From an uncultured Eubacterium sp. (lineage in GTDB: Bacteria > Bacillota > Clostridia > Lachnospirales > Lachnospiraceae), in contig CAMEVC010000003.1 in assembly GCA_945939115.1 (NCBI GenBank), forward strand, positions 1 to 64,000: a stretch of DNA of 64,000 nt, written 5' to 3'. The position numbers and the translations under genes are program-made. Below, in pieces: positions 8,248 through 17,377 of this stretch; the stretch's first letter is position 1, and every line of letters starts with the position of its first letter. The notes under the pieces are model-generated. The model worked only from the letters and a program-made list of their open reading frames with translations, ran no database searches and was not told where the DNA came from.

Positions 8248-10227
8248 TTATTTCATTCTTATCTCATCTTTCCTGACTATCCATACCTGAACGCAGTCAT
8301 CATCCGCAATTTCCCTTATATTATTAACTGAGCATGCTCCCAGCGTGTCAAACCACTCTTTCGAAAAGCTTCTGGCTGCCGGATTGACTAATGACTTTCC
8401 ATATGAACTTGACGCCACCTTAAGACACTGCCTTTTTTTCTTAATCCACTGTGCATATATAGTAACATTTCCTCCATCTTCCGGTGTAAGTTTGGAAACA
8501 ACATCGTTAATATCAAATCTTGTCCCTGTGCCGCTCTTATCCGTATTCCATGAATCAAATGAATATCCCGGTCTTACCGGAGCATCAGGTATTCTTATAC
8601 TATCCTCATACTCTGTGACAATCTTCTTATCAGTTTCATATCCTCCATTGGAATCAACATTAACAATATACTTATTCTCTCTCCATACAGGATAAAACGA
8701 TATAATATCGCCCTGTATTTCTGTCAGGTTATTCAATATATTGCATTCCCCATATATCTGCCCGTCACATTCCCACGCAGTTCCTGTCCAGCCAGTCACA
8801 TTATAAACCGAAGATACTTCAGGCAGACTTAATTCCACATCATATAATATCTGCTTAGAAAAATATCCATTGTTCCACAGCCATTGAGAATTCTTTTCCG
8901 CCCTGATTATCTCGGTGGAATATTCCGGAGCTCTGCCATATAGACGTATTTCATATGATATAGGTTCCCACATTGCATACAGCGTAACAACTCCATTATC
9001 TTCCGGGAGCATATCAGTCATTGAGCCGTCACTTATATTAATCCCAGTGCCGTCCTGCTTAGTGTTCCATCCCACAAACCTATATCCTCTCCTAGAATAC
9101 TCACAGGGATTAAGCTTACAGCCCACTCCTAATTGTACATTCATATCATTCATAGTGCCTTCCACAACAGAAGAACTGTTACAGTCAAAATGTATAATAT
9201 ATTCCCATATAGCATAAAACTTAAGAGATTCCTTTGATATCACAGGGTCATCCGCCAAAACATATCCCCCAAGGGCATATCTGTCAGGCGACCATCCTTT
9301 GAATTTCAAGCCCTTATCTGATTGTGGTATATTTCTTAATCCGACAAAATAATGGGGATATCCATATGTAAAATACTCATCCTCCGGAATACCTGAAATT
9401 GCCCCTCCCTTTTCCTCTGCAATACCTCCATCATATTCTGCCTTAAGTGTGACAGGCTGCATATATACAGATACTGTGGTATCAGTCTCTATATTACCAC
9501 AGAGCGCGCCTGTCCTGTCTGTATTAACCTCCCAGTTTTCATCAGGATTGATTGTTATCTCATAACCATAATCACCCGTAATGCTCTCAGAATAACCGAC
9601 GGCATCTGTCACATCATATTCCCCGTTAATTCTTACATCCACAGTTCCATGAGAAAATCCCGCATCATCTCTTATCCATTCACCGTCTGAATTAAGATAA
9701 AACATCTCCACTGAAAGATTATATTCCATCCGTCTCCATGTAGCATTAATCACTATATCCTCGTCGGTATAGGCCCCAATATAAACTCTTATCCCCTCCT
9801 GTCCATAATCCTCGTCGGAGCCATTAGACCTGCTCATCTCCCATCCATCAAATACATATCCGTCTCTGCTTACAGAACCAATCCGCACATATGGAGTAAG
9901 CCCCACGCAATCATAATAATTAGATACTGTATCATCTGCCCTTGGAACTTCCGCACCATAATCAATAATATTATGATATACTCCGTAACGATCCGGAAGA
10001 TATTCTCCTGCTCTCAAATCATCATACCAGCTTCCGGCCTCCTCGCCATCATCAATACAGGACTGGTAATATATTCCGTCGCATTCCCCTCCGTTAAGAT
10101 TAATTGTTATATTGTGATGGACTCTGTATTCATTGACTGCAGCATATGAGATAATGGCACTTCCAATAAATAAAATTCCCATTAACACAATGCCTGCGAT
10201 TGCGCATTTTTTCTTTCTATGTTTCAT
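8248..10227 (-). CDS. secreted InlB B-repeat (Listeria-Bacteroides repeat) protein
   Basis: A 659 aa protein with an N-terminal signal/anchor (basic KHRKKK, then a hydrophobic run ending near SYAAVNEY). It carries at least four InlB B-repeat / Flg_new units, recognised by the GYxFxGW and TLYAxW pattern: GYVFDGWEM, GLKFKGWSPD, GYRFVGWNTKQDGTG and GYSFDSWNTDKSGTG, the last ending VTIYAQW. Such small beta domains occur in surface adhesins of Gram-positives. There is no LPXTG motif or C-terminal membrane segment, so attachment to the cell is unclear. It follows the membrane-protein operon 12.7-10.4 kb after a 160-base gap. Role in surface interaction is inferred. Confidence 0.75.
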   Translation of the reverse strand: MKHRKKKCAIAGIVLMGILFIGSAIISYAAVNEYRVHHNITINLNGGECDGIYYQSCIDDGEEAGSWYDDLRAGEYLPDRYGVYHNIIDYGAEVPRADDTVSNYYDCVGLTPYVRIGSVSRDGYVFDGWEMSRSNGSDEDYGQEGIRVYIGAYTDEDIVINATWRRMEYNLSVEMFYLNSDGEWIRDDAGFSHGTVDVRINGEYDVTDAVGYSESITGDYGYEITINPDENWEVNTDRTGALCGNIETDTTVSVYMQPVTLKAEYDGGIAEEKGGAISGIPEDEYFTYGYPHYFVGLRNIPQSDKGLKFKGWSPDRYALGGYVLADDPVISKESLKFYAIWEYIIHFDCNSSSVVEGTMNDMNVQLGVGCKLNPCEYSRRGYRFVGWNTKQDGTGINISDGSMTDMLPEDNGVVTLYAMWEPISYEIRLYGRAPEYSTEIIRAEKNSQWLWNNGYFSKQILYDVELSLPEVSSVYNVTGWTGTAWECDGQIYGECNILNNLTEIQGDIISFYPVWRENKYIVNVDSNGGYETDKKIVTEYEDSIRIPDAPVRPGYSFDSWNTDKSGTGTRFDINDVVSKLTPEDGGNVTIYAQWIKKKRQCLKVASSSYGKSLVNPAARSFSKEWFDTLGACSVNNIREIADDDCVQVWIVRKDEIRMK

Positions 10228-10387
10228 AATAATCTCCCCGCTTAATTACACGTGTTCGATAATGTATAAGCGCATCAGACAGTCATATAAAACAAAAACA
10301 TGCACAGTATTATATCCCCTTTTGCAGGTTTAATAATACCATACATGTTGTTATTATTCAAATACTTTTATTACAATTTATAAATAT

Positions 10388-11863
10388 TTATTCCTTTATC
10401 TCTACCTGTCCAATATACTTCCATGTTGTACCGTTATCTGATGACTGGTATTTGGCAGCAGTTTTTCCATCATTGTATACCGCTGTTTTACCCTGGGTGA
10501 GATATATTGTAATTACCCCGTTAGAATCCACAACCGGGGTAATTGCCTCTTTATATACATCATTCCATTTTAACGGTTCTGATGTATCGGCGTTATCCTT
10601 TCCGCCCTGTTCTCCTCTTGTTGCATTCTCCTGATTCTGTGAATTAGCAGCGGAACTGTCAAGTTCCTGGGCTTCCAATAATACCTTTGCAAATGTTTTT
10701 CCGCCATCCTCTGTCTTATACAGATTGCTATCCATACCTTCCACATAATCATAACAGAAAAATCCTATGTCTGCCGTAACAAATACAACACCCTTTATAA
10801 TATTAGTTGCCGGGCCGCTTCCCACAATATCCCAGCTCTCTCCGCCATTGGATGTCTTATATATACGAGATGACTCATTAGTATCATTACTCTTTCCGTA
10901 TCCACATACAACAACACCATTATTAGCATCAAAAAACTTAACATAATAATAATCTGCGTTGTATATATTATCCAGTTCACAGGTAGTCCAGTTCTCGCCT
11001 TTATCATCTGAATATACAACCGTGACAGGAATCTTAGTATTATTGGCTGTTTTGCCTCCATAGACGAAGGCAGTCTTCTCTGTCGTAATCATATAACTTC
11101 CCGGCTTGAGAACTGTAGAACTGTTCTCTTCATAAAGCAGATAAGAATATGATACCGGAACAGGAACATACCTCTCTCCATCATAAGTTACAAGCAGTGA
11201 GTTATCTCTTACAGTATAATTGGCAAGCTGATCCTTGTTTGTATTACTTGTCACCTCAGTATCTCCGCCCCAATCTACATTCTGCTTGGCATAATACTGC
11301 TTAAGTCCATAATCCTCAGAGCTCATAACAGACGTAACATATAAAGATGCAGTATTATCATAATTATTGTTCAGATAAAAAGATACAACCCATTCGCACT
11401 TTAACTTGCCATTATCCAGAATTCCATCCCAGGATGAAAGATGGTCTGATTCAGTATCTTTAGGCATAATCCAGAAAGACAGTAAAACGGTATTACTGTC
11501 CATATCAAGAATTCTCACTGAATCAACTCCGAATTTCTTTATCTGCTTAGAATATGGAACATATCGCTGCCTATACTGGGCAATATACTCATCAAGCCAC
11601 AACTGTGCAAGTATCTTCATATCAGGATTAGCAAAACTTGCCGGATTCTCTCCATCAAAGGCAACAGTCTCTCCCTCCTTCAACACATTCCATTCATTGT
11701 CCACACATATACTGAATGTATATCTTGATTTCAAATCAAGCTGCTCTCGATGGTATCTGGATACATAGCTGTATACAAATATACCGACAACCATAAGGCA
11801 GAAAACAACCAGAGATATATATGTAAGCATTTTTGCTTGAAATTTCTTACTCATCTGATTCAT
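10388..11863 (-). CDS. membrane-anchored BNR/Asp-box propeller protein
   Basis: A 491 aa protein with one N-terminal membrane segment (about residues 12-33) and a large outside domain. The second half has several Asp-box (BNR) motifs of the S/T-x-D-x-G-x-T-W type: YSDDKGENWTT, KTSNGGESWDI, KTEDGGKTFAK and QSSDNGTTWKYIG. These mark a beta-propeller like sialidases or photosystem-assembly-type proteins. No sialidase catalytic set is evident. The start at 11863 has AGGAGG five bases away. It follows the membrane protein gene by 16 bases, so it belongs to the ABC operon. A binding or assembly role at the cell surface is inferred. Confidence 0.7.
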   Translation of the reverse strand: MNQMSKKFQAKMLTYISLVVFCLMVVGIFVYSYVSRYHREQLDLKSRYTFSICVDNEWNVLKEGETVAFDGENPASFANPDMKILAQLWLDEYIAQYRQRYVPYSKQIKKFGVDSVRILDMDSNTVLLSFWIMPKDTESDHLSSWDGILDNGKLKCEWVVSFYLNNNYDNTASLYVTSVMSSEDYGLKQYYAKQNVDWGGDTEVTSNTNKDQLANYTVRDNSLLVTYDGERYVPVPVSYSYLLYEENSSTVLKPGSYMITTEKTAFVYGGKTANNTKIPVTVVYSDDKGENWTTCELDNIYNADYYYVKFFDANNGVVVCGYGKSNDTNESSRIYKTSNGGESWDIVGSGPATNIIKGVVFVTADIGFFCYDYVEGMDSNLYKTEDGGKTFAKVLLEAQELDSSAANSQNQENATRGEQGGKDNADTSEPLKWNDVYKEAITPVVDSNGVITIYLTQGKTAVYNDGKTAAKYQSSDNGTTWKYIGQVEIKE

Positions 11864-11879
11864 ATCTGCCTCCTGTCAA

Positions 11880-12695
11880 TTAAAATTCCCGTTTATTGTG
11901 CATTGCCTCTCTTATAATTACACGGTAATACTTGTACCACCACAGGAAATACATAGCACCCGCCCCAAGAACAAACATTATCAGAACCACAAATGGATGA
12001 ACTGCATATATCCAGGATGCGGAAACTCTGCCATTGAGAACAGGCAGTCCGTATGCAAGAATAACACATATAGCCATTATAGTTCCGTTAAGAACATTCC
12101 TGTTCTCATATACACCTCTGAAATGGTCAAATGTAATAATGGCAAGCATCTCTCCTATCGGTCTTGAACATGCTGTCAGCACACATAGCATCAGACTGTT
12201 TAAAACAGGTACACCCATTATTATCAATATAACAAAATAAAAAACAAATTCTGTAACAAGCTTGTAAATAAACTTGCCGAGGAAATTCATGTAAGGACTT
12301 ACAAGCATAACCCTTATCATAAGATAATCTCTGTCTCCCATGGCAAATATAGTCGTATTTGCCAGACTTCCGCATATAGTTGAAAGCATTACAAACAGAT
12401 ATATTATAGTTGTATCCTGATGAATTCTTATAAGTGGAAGGAAATGAGCCATTATCATATACGGAATAAACATAAAAATCACTACATATAAAAACTTTCT
12501 TATAAATTCCCATATAAGCATAATAACCTGTGCTGTTATTCCCACCGCAACGCGGCTTTTAGATTTCTCCCCAAATGATGTATCTTTGACTGCTTTACTG
12601 ACAATAGGAAGCTTTCTTATCAGACTGATACCAGCTTCCGTTCCCTCATAAAAACGTAATATTTTCTCAGCAAACATCTTTCTAAATAATTTCAT
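11880..12695 (-). CDS. polytopic membrane protein, probable ABC-type permease partner
   Basis: A 271 aa protein with about six hydrophobic segments (for example VVIFMFIPYMIMAHFLP, FVFYFVILIIMGVPVL, WIYAVHPFVVLIMFVLGAG) after an N-terminal cytoplasmic stretch of about 60 residues. The ATG at 12695 (MKLFRKMF) is chosen for the GGGGAGG seven bases upstream; it overlaps the end of the ATPase gene by 14 bases, so the two are translationally coupled. I recognise no specific permease family from sequence. Pairing with an ABC ATPase gene indicates a transporter or a membrane-tethered ATPase complex. The substrate cannot be told. Confidence 0.65.
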   Translation of the reverse strand: MKLFRKMFAEKILRFYEGTEAGISLIRKLPIVSKAVKDTSFGEKSKSRVAVGITAQVIMLIWEFIRKFLYVVIFMFIPYMIMAHFLPLIRIHQDTTIIYLFVMLSTICGSLANTTIFAMGDRDYLMIRVMLVSPYMNFLGKFIYKLVTEFVFYFVILIIMGVPVLNSLMLCVLTACSRPIGEMLAIITFDHFRGVYENRNVLNGTIMAICVILAYGLPVLNGRVSASWIYAVHPFVVLIMFVLGAGAMYFLWWYKYYRVIIREAMHNKREF

Positions 12696-13356
12696 TGTCT
12701 GCCTCCCCAAGTATATCTAAGACAGCTTCCCTTATCTCTGGAATCTGCATAGTATCATATGAAATCTGGTTAAGTTCACCATTATTAAGAACAACAACAT
12801 CCTTAGAAATTCTCTGTGCAATATCCAGAAGACCTGTGGAAATAAGTATAATATGTTCATCCTTCATCTCGCCAAGTACTGACAGAAAATCATCAATATA
12901 ATCATCTGTACAATAATCGAGCGCTTCATCAAACATCATTACATATGGCTTCTGTATAAGGAATGCCGCTAACTGCAGACGCTTCTTCTCCTCAAAGCTG
13001 TAATCTCCAATATGCTTATCAACAACTTCCTTAGACAGCTTAACCTTGTCAAAATAATATTCTGGTTCATTACTGCCCTTATTCATATCACACAGCATAT
13101 TTATAAACTGATAACCTGTGATTAGCATAGGGAGAACGCTCTGCTTAGCCGCAAAAAAAAGTGTGCTTTTCTCCTTGGAAATAATTTCTCCCGAATCAAT
13201 GGGGATATCCCCGGCAATACACTCAAAAAGAGTAGTTCTTCCTGCACCCGGGCTGCCAAGTATGGGATATATCTGCCCTTTATTAAATATATAGTCAATA
13301 TCAGTAAGTATTTCATTCTTACCAAAGCTTTTCTTAATATGGTTCAAATGTAACAT
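12682..13356 (-). CDS. ABC transporter ATP-binding protein with degenerate motifs
   Basis: A 224 aa ABC ATPase. The fold is clear: N-terminal strands (LHLNHIKKSFGKNEILTDIDY), a P-loop, and Walker B followed by Glu (YVMMFDEALDY). Several key residues differ from the norm. The P-loop reads GSPGAGRTT, with Arg where the invariant Lys is expected. The LSGGQ signature is replaced by YSFEEKKRLQL. The H-loop histidine is missing (IILISTGLLDI). Either it hydrolyses ATP poorly or it works as a regulatory/structural subunit. It is first in an operon with a membrane protein and a propeller protein. A divergent PAP2 gene starts 160 bases away. Confidence 0.8.
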   Translation of the reverse strand: MLHLNHIKKSFGKNEILTDIDYIFNKGQIYPILGSPGAGRTTLFECIAGDIPIDSGEIISKEKSTLFFAAKQSVLPMLITGYQFINMLCDMNKGSNEPEYYFDKVKLSKEVVDKHIGDYSFEEKKRLQLAAFLIQKPYVMMFDEALDYCTDDYIDDFLSVLGEMKDEHIILISTGLLDIAQRISKDVVVLNNGELNQISYDTMQIPEIREAVLDILGEADNEII

Positions 13357-13436
13357 TGATAATTCTCCTGCATTAATATGTCTTATTATTATATTACATG
13401 GTTATTTAATTTGTAAACCTGCAAATATTAATTATA

Positions 13437-13465
13437 TTGCATTTAATCTGCAACAATGCTATAAT
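13437..13465 (+). promoter_or_regulatory. promoter of the PAP2 gene
   Basis: TTGCAT (13437-13442) and a perfect TATAAT (13460-13465) with a 17-base spacer, about 50 bases before the TTG start at 13517. This is one of the clearest sigma-A promoters in the window. Confidence 0.75.
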
Positions 13466-13516
13466 TTTAAAACCTTGCGTCACATATTATCAGCAAAAGT
13501 AGAGGTGGTATCTGTT

Positions 13517-14164
13517 TTGAAGAATTTTTTTATAACTAAAGGATGGCGTATATGTTTTGCGTGCTATGTATTCATATATATGCCATGGTTCATGACTCTT
13601 GAGAAAATAATCAACTCGAATTATCCGGGACTGCATATAGTAAACATTCCTCTGGATGATTTAATTCCGTTCTGTGAATATTTTATAATACCATATATGC
13701 TGTGGTTTCTGTATGTAGTAGGAGCCTGCATATTTATGTTCTTTAAGGGAAATAACAAGGAGTTTCTCCAGTTTGCACTCTCACTTGTTATCGGTATGTC
13801 CCTCTCACTTACAATATGCATGATATATCCTAACGGTCTGACATTAAGACCAGACTATATTCCGGACAATTTCTTTGGCAGAATTGTAAACGGTTTATAT
13901 ACTGTGGATACTTCTACCAATGTTTTCCCAAGTATTCATGTATATAATTCCCTTGTAGTTAATTTCGCTTTAATCAAATGTAAGGCACTTAAGGGGCACA
14001 ATATCATCAAGGCTCTCTCCTGGATACTTTGCATATCAATATGCCTTTCAACCGTATTTTTAAAACAGCATTCTGTAACAGATGTTGTTGGCGGTATTGT
14101 TTTGTATATCATATTATATATATTCATATATGTAATTGATTACAGCAGATTCAAGAAAGCCTAG
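13517..14164 (+). CDS. PAP2-superfamily membrane phosphatase
   Basis: A 215 aa polytopic membrane protein with about six hydrophobic segments. Two PAP2 motifs are visible near the C-terminus: PSIHVYNSL (PSxH, general-acid His) and LKQHSVTDVVGG (nucleophile His and supporting Asp). These enzymes remove phosphate from lipid phosphates or transfer phospho-head groups at the membrane outer face; the wide spacing resembles inositolphosphotransferase-type PAP2 proteins. I place the start at the TTG 13517, since AGAGGTGG lies 8 bases upstream, rather than a TTG at 13475 without RBS. It is monocistronic, with its own promoter and a terminator hairpin at 14170-14195. The substrate is unknown. Confidence 0.8.
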   Translation: MKNFFITKGWRICFACYVFIYMPWFMTLEKIINSNYPGLHIVNIPLDDLIPFCEYFIIPYMLWFLYVVGACIFMFFKGNNKEFLQFALSLVIGMSLSLTICMIYPNGLTLRPDYIPDNFFGRIVNGLYTVDTSTNVFPSIHVYNSLVVNFALIKCKALKGHNIIKALSWILCISICLSTVFLKQHSVTDVVGGIVLYIILYIFIYVIDYSRFKKA

Positions 14165-14169
14165 ATTTT

Positions 14170-14195
14170 GGCTATAAGCGCTGCAGCTCATAGCC
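14170..14195. terminator. hairpin between convergent PAP2 and bioB genes
   Basis: GGCTATAAGC / GCTCATAGCC, 9 of 10 paired, followed by CTTT on the plus strand and an A/T-rich tract on the minus strand. It probably serves both convergent genes; the T-runs are short. Confidence 0.55.
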
Positions 14196-14219
14196 TCTTT
14201 AAAATGTTTAACAGCCTGA

Positions 14220-15185
14220 TTACTTTGTCTCTCTTCCCATTTCTTTAAGCATTTTCTTGTCGCTTCTTATTGTAGCACACGCTGCCGTAGTAAGCATATT
14301 ACCGGTTATAGTTGCTGATGCACCTGACTGAAACGCCTTAACTCCATCACCTGTAAGAAGCGCCCTTCCTGCAGCAAGCCTTATATCAGCCTCCGGGTTA
14401 ATATATCTGAAGAATGCAATTGTGCGCAATATCTCTGGCTCAGTAAGTCTTTTCTCATTCTCCAGAGGAGTTCCCTTTATCGGCATAAGTGCATTAATCG
14501 GAATTGAATCAACTCCTACCTCTGCAAGACTCACTGCCATATCAAGCCTGTCTTCCCATGTCTCCCCCATACCTATGATACCACCTGAGCAGACCCACAT
14601 TCCCTCTGCCTTGACAAGTTTCAATGTCTCAATCTTCATGTCATATGTATGTGTAGTACATATATTAGGAAAATTTCTTCTTGATGTCTCAATATTATGA
14701 TGATAGCTTGTAACTCCCGCTTCGTGCAGCCTGTGAAGCTGATTAGCCGTCAGGAATCCCATTGATGCACATAACTCTATATCACATTCCTTATGCATCG
14801 TCTCATAAGCATGAACCGCCTTGTCAAACTCATCACCGGTAAGAGCCTTTCCGGCTGTGACAATTGAAAATCTGTCCACACCCTCACGCTCATTCATCTT
14901 ACAAGCCTCAACAATCTTATCCTCCGGAAGGAAATCATACACTTCACAATCCGTATGATTATGTGCTGACTGCGCACAATACTTACAATCTTCCGGACAC
15001 TTTCCACTTCGTCCGTTAATAATTGAACATAAATCAACTTTATCTCCTATAAAATGTTCTCTTATTCTGTCTGCACCCTCGCACAGCTCATCAAGCCCAC
15101 ATATAATAAAAAAAGATAAATCATCCTCTCTTGTAATTCTTCTTCCCTTAATAATCTCATCTGCGAGTTCCAATGGTGTCATCAT
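14220..15185 (-). CDS. bioB: biotin synthase
   Basis: A 321 aa radical SAM enzyme that inserts sulfur into dethiobiotin, the last step of biotin synthesis. The [4Fe-4S] cysteine motif CxxxCxxC is present as GKCPEDCKYCAQSAH (about residues 62-76). Other family blocks follow: YHHNIETSRRNF, CSGGIIGMGE, and GDGVKAFQSGASATITGN near the end. The length is typical. There are two adjacent ATG codons at the start; GAGGT precedes them. No other biotin gene is nearby, so the strain may use a scattered or partial pathway. It follows the PocR-domain gene, from which a strong terminator separates it. Confidence 0.97.
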   Translation of the reverse strand: MMTPLELADEIIKGRRITREDDLSFFIICGLDELCEGADRIREHFIGDKVDLCSIINGRSGKCPEDCKYCAQSAHNHTDCEVYDFLPEDKIVEACKMNEREGVDRFSIVTAGKALTGDEFDKAVHAYETMHKECDIELCASMGFLTANQLHRLHEAGVTSYHHNIETSRRNFPNICTTHTYDMKIETLKLVKAEGMWVCSGGIIGMGETWEDRLDMAVSLAEVGVDSIPINALMPIKGTPLENEKRLTEPEILRTIAFFRYINPEADIRLAAGRALLTGDGVKAFQSGASATITGNMLTTAACATIRSDKKMLKEMGRETK

Positions 15186-15224
15186 CTATACCTCATTTTA
15201 AAATAAATTTCTTCGATTATAAAA

Positions 15225-15274
15225 CTGAAAAGAGCGAATGTCAACCTTGATAACATACTGGTTAACATCCGCTC
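15225..15274 (-). terminator. terminator of the PocR/MCP-like gene
   Basis: A 15-base stem (GAGCGAATGTCAACC / GGTTAACATCCGCTC, 13 pairs plus wobble) with a T-rich tail on the minus strand. It separates the sensor gene from bioB. Confidence 0.8.
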
Positions 15275-15296
15275 AGAACATCTTATATACTGATTA

Positions 15297-16079
15297 TTAT
15301 TGTTTAATATCTGCCATATCATGAATAACCTCAGATATGGATTCAACTGTAGATGAAATCTTACTGTTAAGTTCTGTGCAACTCTTAGCAAGCTTTCCAA
15401 CCTCAAGTGCAACAACTGAGAATCCCCGTCCGGCTTCTCCGGCTCTTGCAGCCTCAATAGAAGCATTCAATGCAAGAATATTCTGCTTTCTCTGAATACC
15501 ATCAAGCTGTTTGGTATTCTCCTTGATATTCTTAACATACTCTTCACAATCCTTAACACCATTGGTAAGTTTCGCAATCAACTCACCATTATACTTGGAA
15601 TTATACTCAGAATTAATAAAATTATTAAGTACTGCGCCTAGAAGATTCGCTGCTGACGTAATCTCCTCCTCTGTTCTTACTGCAACTTTTCCTAACGCCT
15701 CGATATACTCATCCTCATTAATCCCCAGTTCTCTTGCGACACTCCTGAACTTATCTTCATCAGGATTCTCTGGAAGAACCTGTCCACCAATGACAGATCC
15801 AAGCACCTGTCCATTGTTTAACTTAAGTGGCATTCCGAAATCCACCAGACCAGCGTGACAATGGTATACACCATGTCCCTCAGCATCACATTTCTCACAT
15901 CTTCTGCAGCCTTCCTTACTTCCTCTTGTAAGCTTTATACAAAAGTCCGTGAAGTTGTAGCACCCGGAAATATACTTTCCATCAGCTCCAACAGCAACTG
16001 TGGCTAATCCCGTTGCCTTAGCCCAGTCAGACATAATTGATTCAAATTTTTCCATATCAGCAAAATCCTGAATCTTCAT
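15297..16079 (-). CDS. PocR sensory domain fused to chemoreceptor signalling tip
   Basis: A 260 aa soluble protein. Residues about 1-140 match the PocR ligand-binding domain: [20 protein letters not shown] and a cysteine-rich segment [12 protein letters not shown] with a later YHCHAGL. Residues about 180-260 are a short MCP signalling hairpin holding the highly conserved tip ([20 protein letters not shown]). No membrane segment or HAMP domain is present, so it is a cytoplasmic receptor-like protein. PocR domains are thought to bind small hydrocarbons such as propanediol or related ligands. Coupling to CheA/CheW is inferred; no che gene is in view. It has its own promoter at 16125-16153. Confidence 0.85.
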   Translation of the reverse strand: MKIQDFADMEKFESIMSDWAKATGLATVAVGADGKYISGCYNFTDFCIKLTRGSKEGCRRCEKCDAEGHGVYHCHAGLVDFGMPLKLNNGQVLGSVIGGQVLPENPDEDKFRSVARELGINEDEYIEALGKVAVRTEEEITSAANLLGAVLNNFINSEYNSKYNGELIAKLTNGVKDCEEYVKNIKENTKQLDGIQRKQNILALNASIEAARAGEAGRGFSVVALEVGKLAKSCTELNSKISSTVESISEVIHDMADIKQ

Positions 16080-16124
16080 CTACATCACCCCTTCATTAAT
16101 TGTAACGTTCTTTATATTAGGTAA

Positions 16125-16153
16125 ATTCTAACAAATAATCCATAAAAAGTCAA
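16125..16153 (-). promoter_or_regulatory. promoter of the PocR/MCP-like gene
   Basis: On the minus strand TTGACT (16148-16153) and TAGAAT (16125-16130) with a 17-base spacer, about 45 bases before the ATG at 16079, which has GGGGTGAT upstream. Confidence 0.7.
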
Positions 16154-16177
16154 CGAAATCAAAGCATATTACACAAA

Positions 16178-17359
16178 TTAATGATGGAATAATCTCATGC
16201 CTGTAAAGCACATTGCTATATTGTGCTTGTTACATGTCTCAATAACATTATCATCTCTGATTGAACCTCCCGGCTGGGCAATATACTTAACTCCGCTCTT
16301 GAAAGCTCTCTCAATGTTATCTCCAAATGGGAAGAATGCATCTGAACCCAGTGCAACATCTGTGTTACCTGCAAGCCATGCCTTCTTCTCCTCTGAAGTA
16401 AATACCTCCGGCTTTGAAGTAAATACTCTCTCCCATTCACCATCTGCGAGAATATCCTCATACTCATCGCCAATGTAAAGGTCTATTGCATTATCTCTGT
16501 CGGCTCTTCCTACTGACTCCTTAAAAGGAAGTGAAAGAACCTTAGGATTCTGGCGAAGATACCAGTTATCTGCCTTGCTTCCGGCAAGTCTTGTACAATG
16601 AATTCTTGACTGCTGTCCGGCGCCAATTCCGATAGCCTGACCTCCCTTTGCATAACATACAGAATTAGACTGTGTATACTTAAGGGTAATGAGTGCAATT
16701 ATAAGGTCAATCTTAGCTGACTCTGGAATATCCTTATTCTCTGTCACAACATTTGTAAGAAGCTCCCTGTCAATAACAAATTCATTTCTTCCCTGCTCAA
16801 ATGTCACACCATACACCTGTTTTCTCTCAATCGGCTCAGGCTTATATTCAGGGTCAATTTTAATTACATTATAATTGCCCTTCTTCTTAGACTTTAATAT
16901 TTCTAACGCCTCCGGCTCATATCCCGGAGCTATAATTCCGTCTGATACCTCATGCTGGATAAGCTTTGCTGTCGCAACATCACACACATCTGAAAGAGAG
17001 ATAAAGTCTCCGAATGAAGACATTCTGTCAGCGCCTCGTGCTCTTGCATAGGCACATGCAAGCGGGCTTAATTCTCCAATTGCCTCGTCAACCCAGTAAA
17101 TCTTCTTTTCCACCTCAGAAAGTGGAAGTCCTACAGCAGCACCTGCCGGTGAGACATGCTTAAATGATGTGGCTGCTGGAAGTCCTGTTGCCTTCTTTAA
17201 CTCTTTTACAAGCTGATATCCGTTAAATGCATCAAGGAAGTTGATATATCCTGGTCTTCCGTTAAGTATCTCAACAGGAAGCCCACTTCCGTCTTCCATG
17301 AATATTCTTGATGGTTTCTGATTAGGGTTACATCCGTATTTTAACTGAAATTCGTTCAT
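16178..17359 (-). CDS. purH: AICAR formyltransferase, stand-alone (PurH C-terminal type)
   Basis: A 393 aa enzyme corresponding to only the transformylase part of bifunctional PurH. It adds a formyl group from 10-formyl-THF to AICAR, the ninth step of IMP synthesis. Family blocks include LKYGCNPNQKPSRI at the N-terminus, SFKHVSPAGAAVGLPL (catalytic Lys-His region), RGADRMSSFGD, NSVCYAKGGQAIGIGAGQQSR and QPGGSIRDD. The start is the ATG at 17359, with AGGAGA upstream. It follows the IMP cyclohydrolase gene by 18 bases, so the last two steps of IMP synthesis are carried by two separate polypeptides made from one message. Confidence 0.95.
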   Translation of the reverse strand: MNEFQLKYGCNPNQKPSRIFMEDGSGLPVEILNGRPGYINFLDAFNGYQLVKELKKATGLPAATSFKHVSPAGAAVGLPLSEVEKKIYWVDEAIGELSPLACAYARARGADRMSSFGDFISLSDVCDVATAKLIQHEVSDGIIAPGYEPEALEILKSKKKGNYNVIKIDPEYKPEPIERKQVYGVTFEQGRNEFVIDRELLTNVVTENKDIPESAKIDLIIALITLKYTQSNSVCYAKGGQAIGIGAGQQSRIHCTRLAGSKADNWYLRQNPKVLSLPFKESVGRADRDNAIDLYIGDEYEDILADGEWERVFTSKPEVFTSEEKKAWLAGNTDVALGSDAFFPFGDNIERAFKSGVKYIAQPGGSIRDDNVIETCNKHNIAMCFTGMRLFHH

Positions 17360-17377
17360 TCTCAAATCTCCTTCTAT

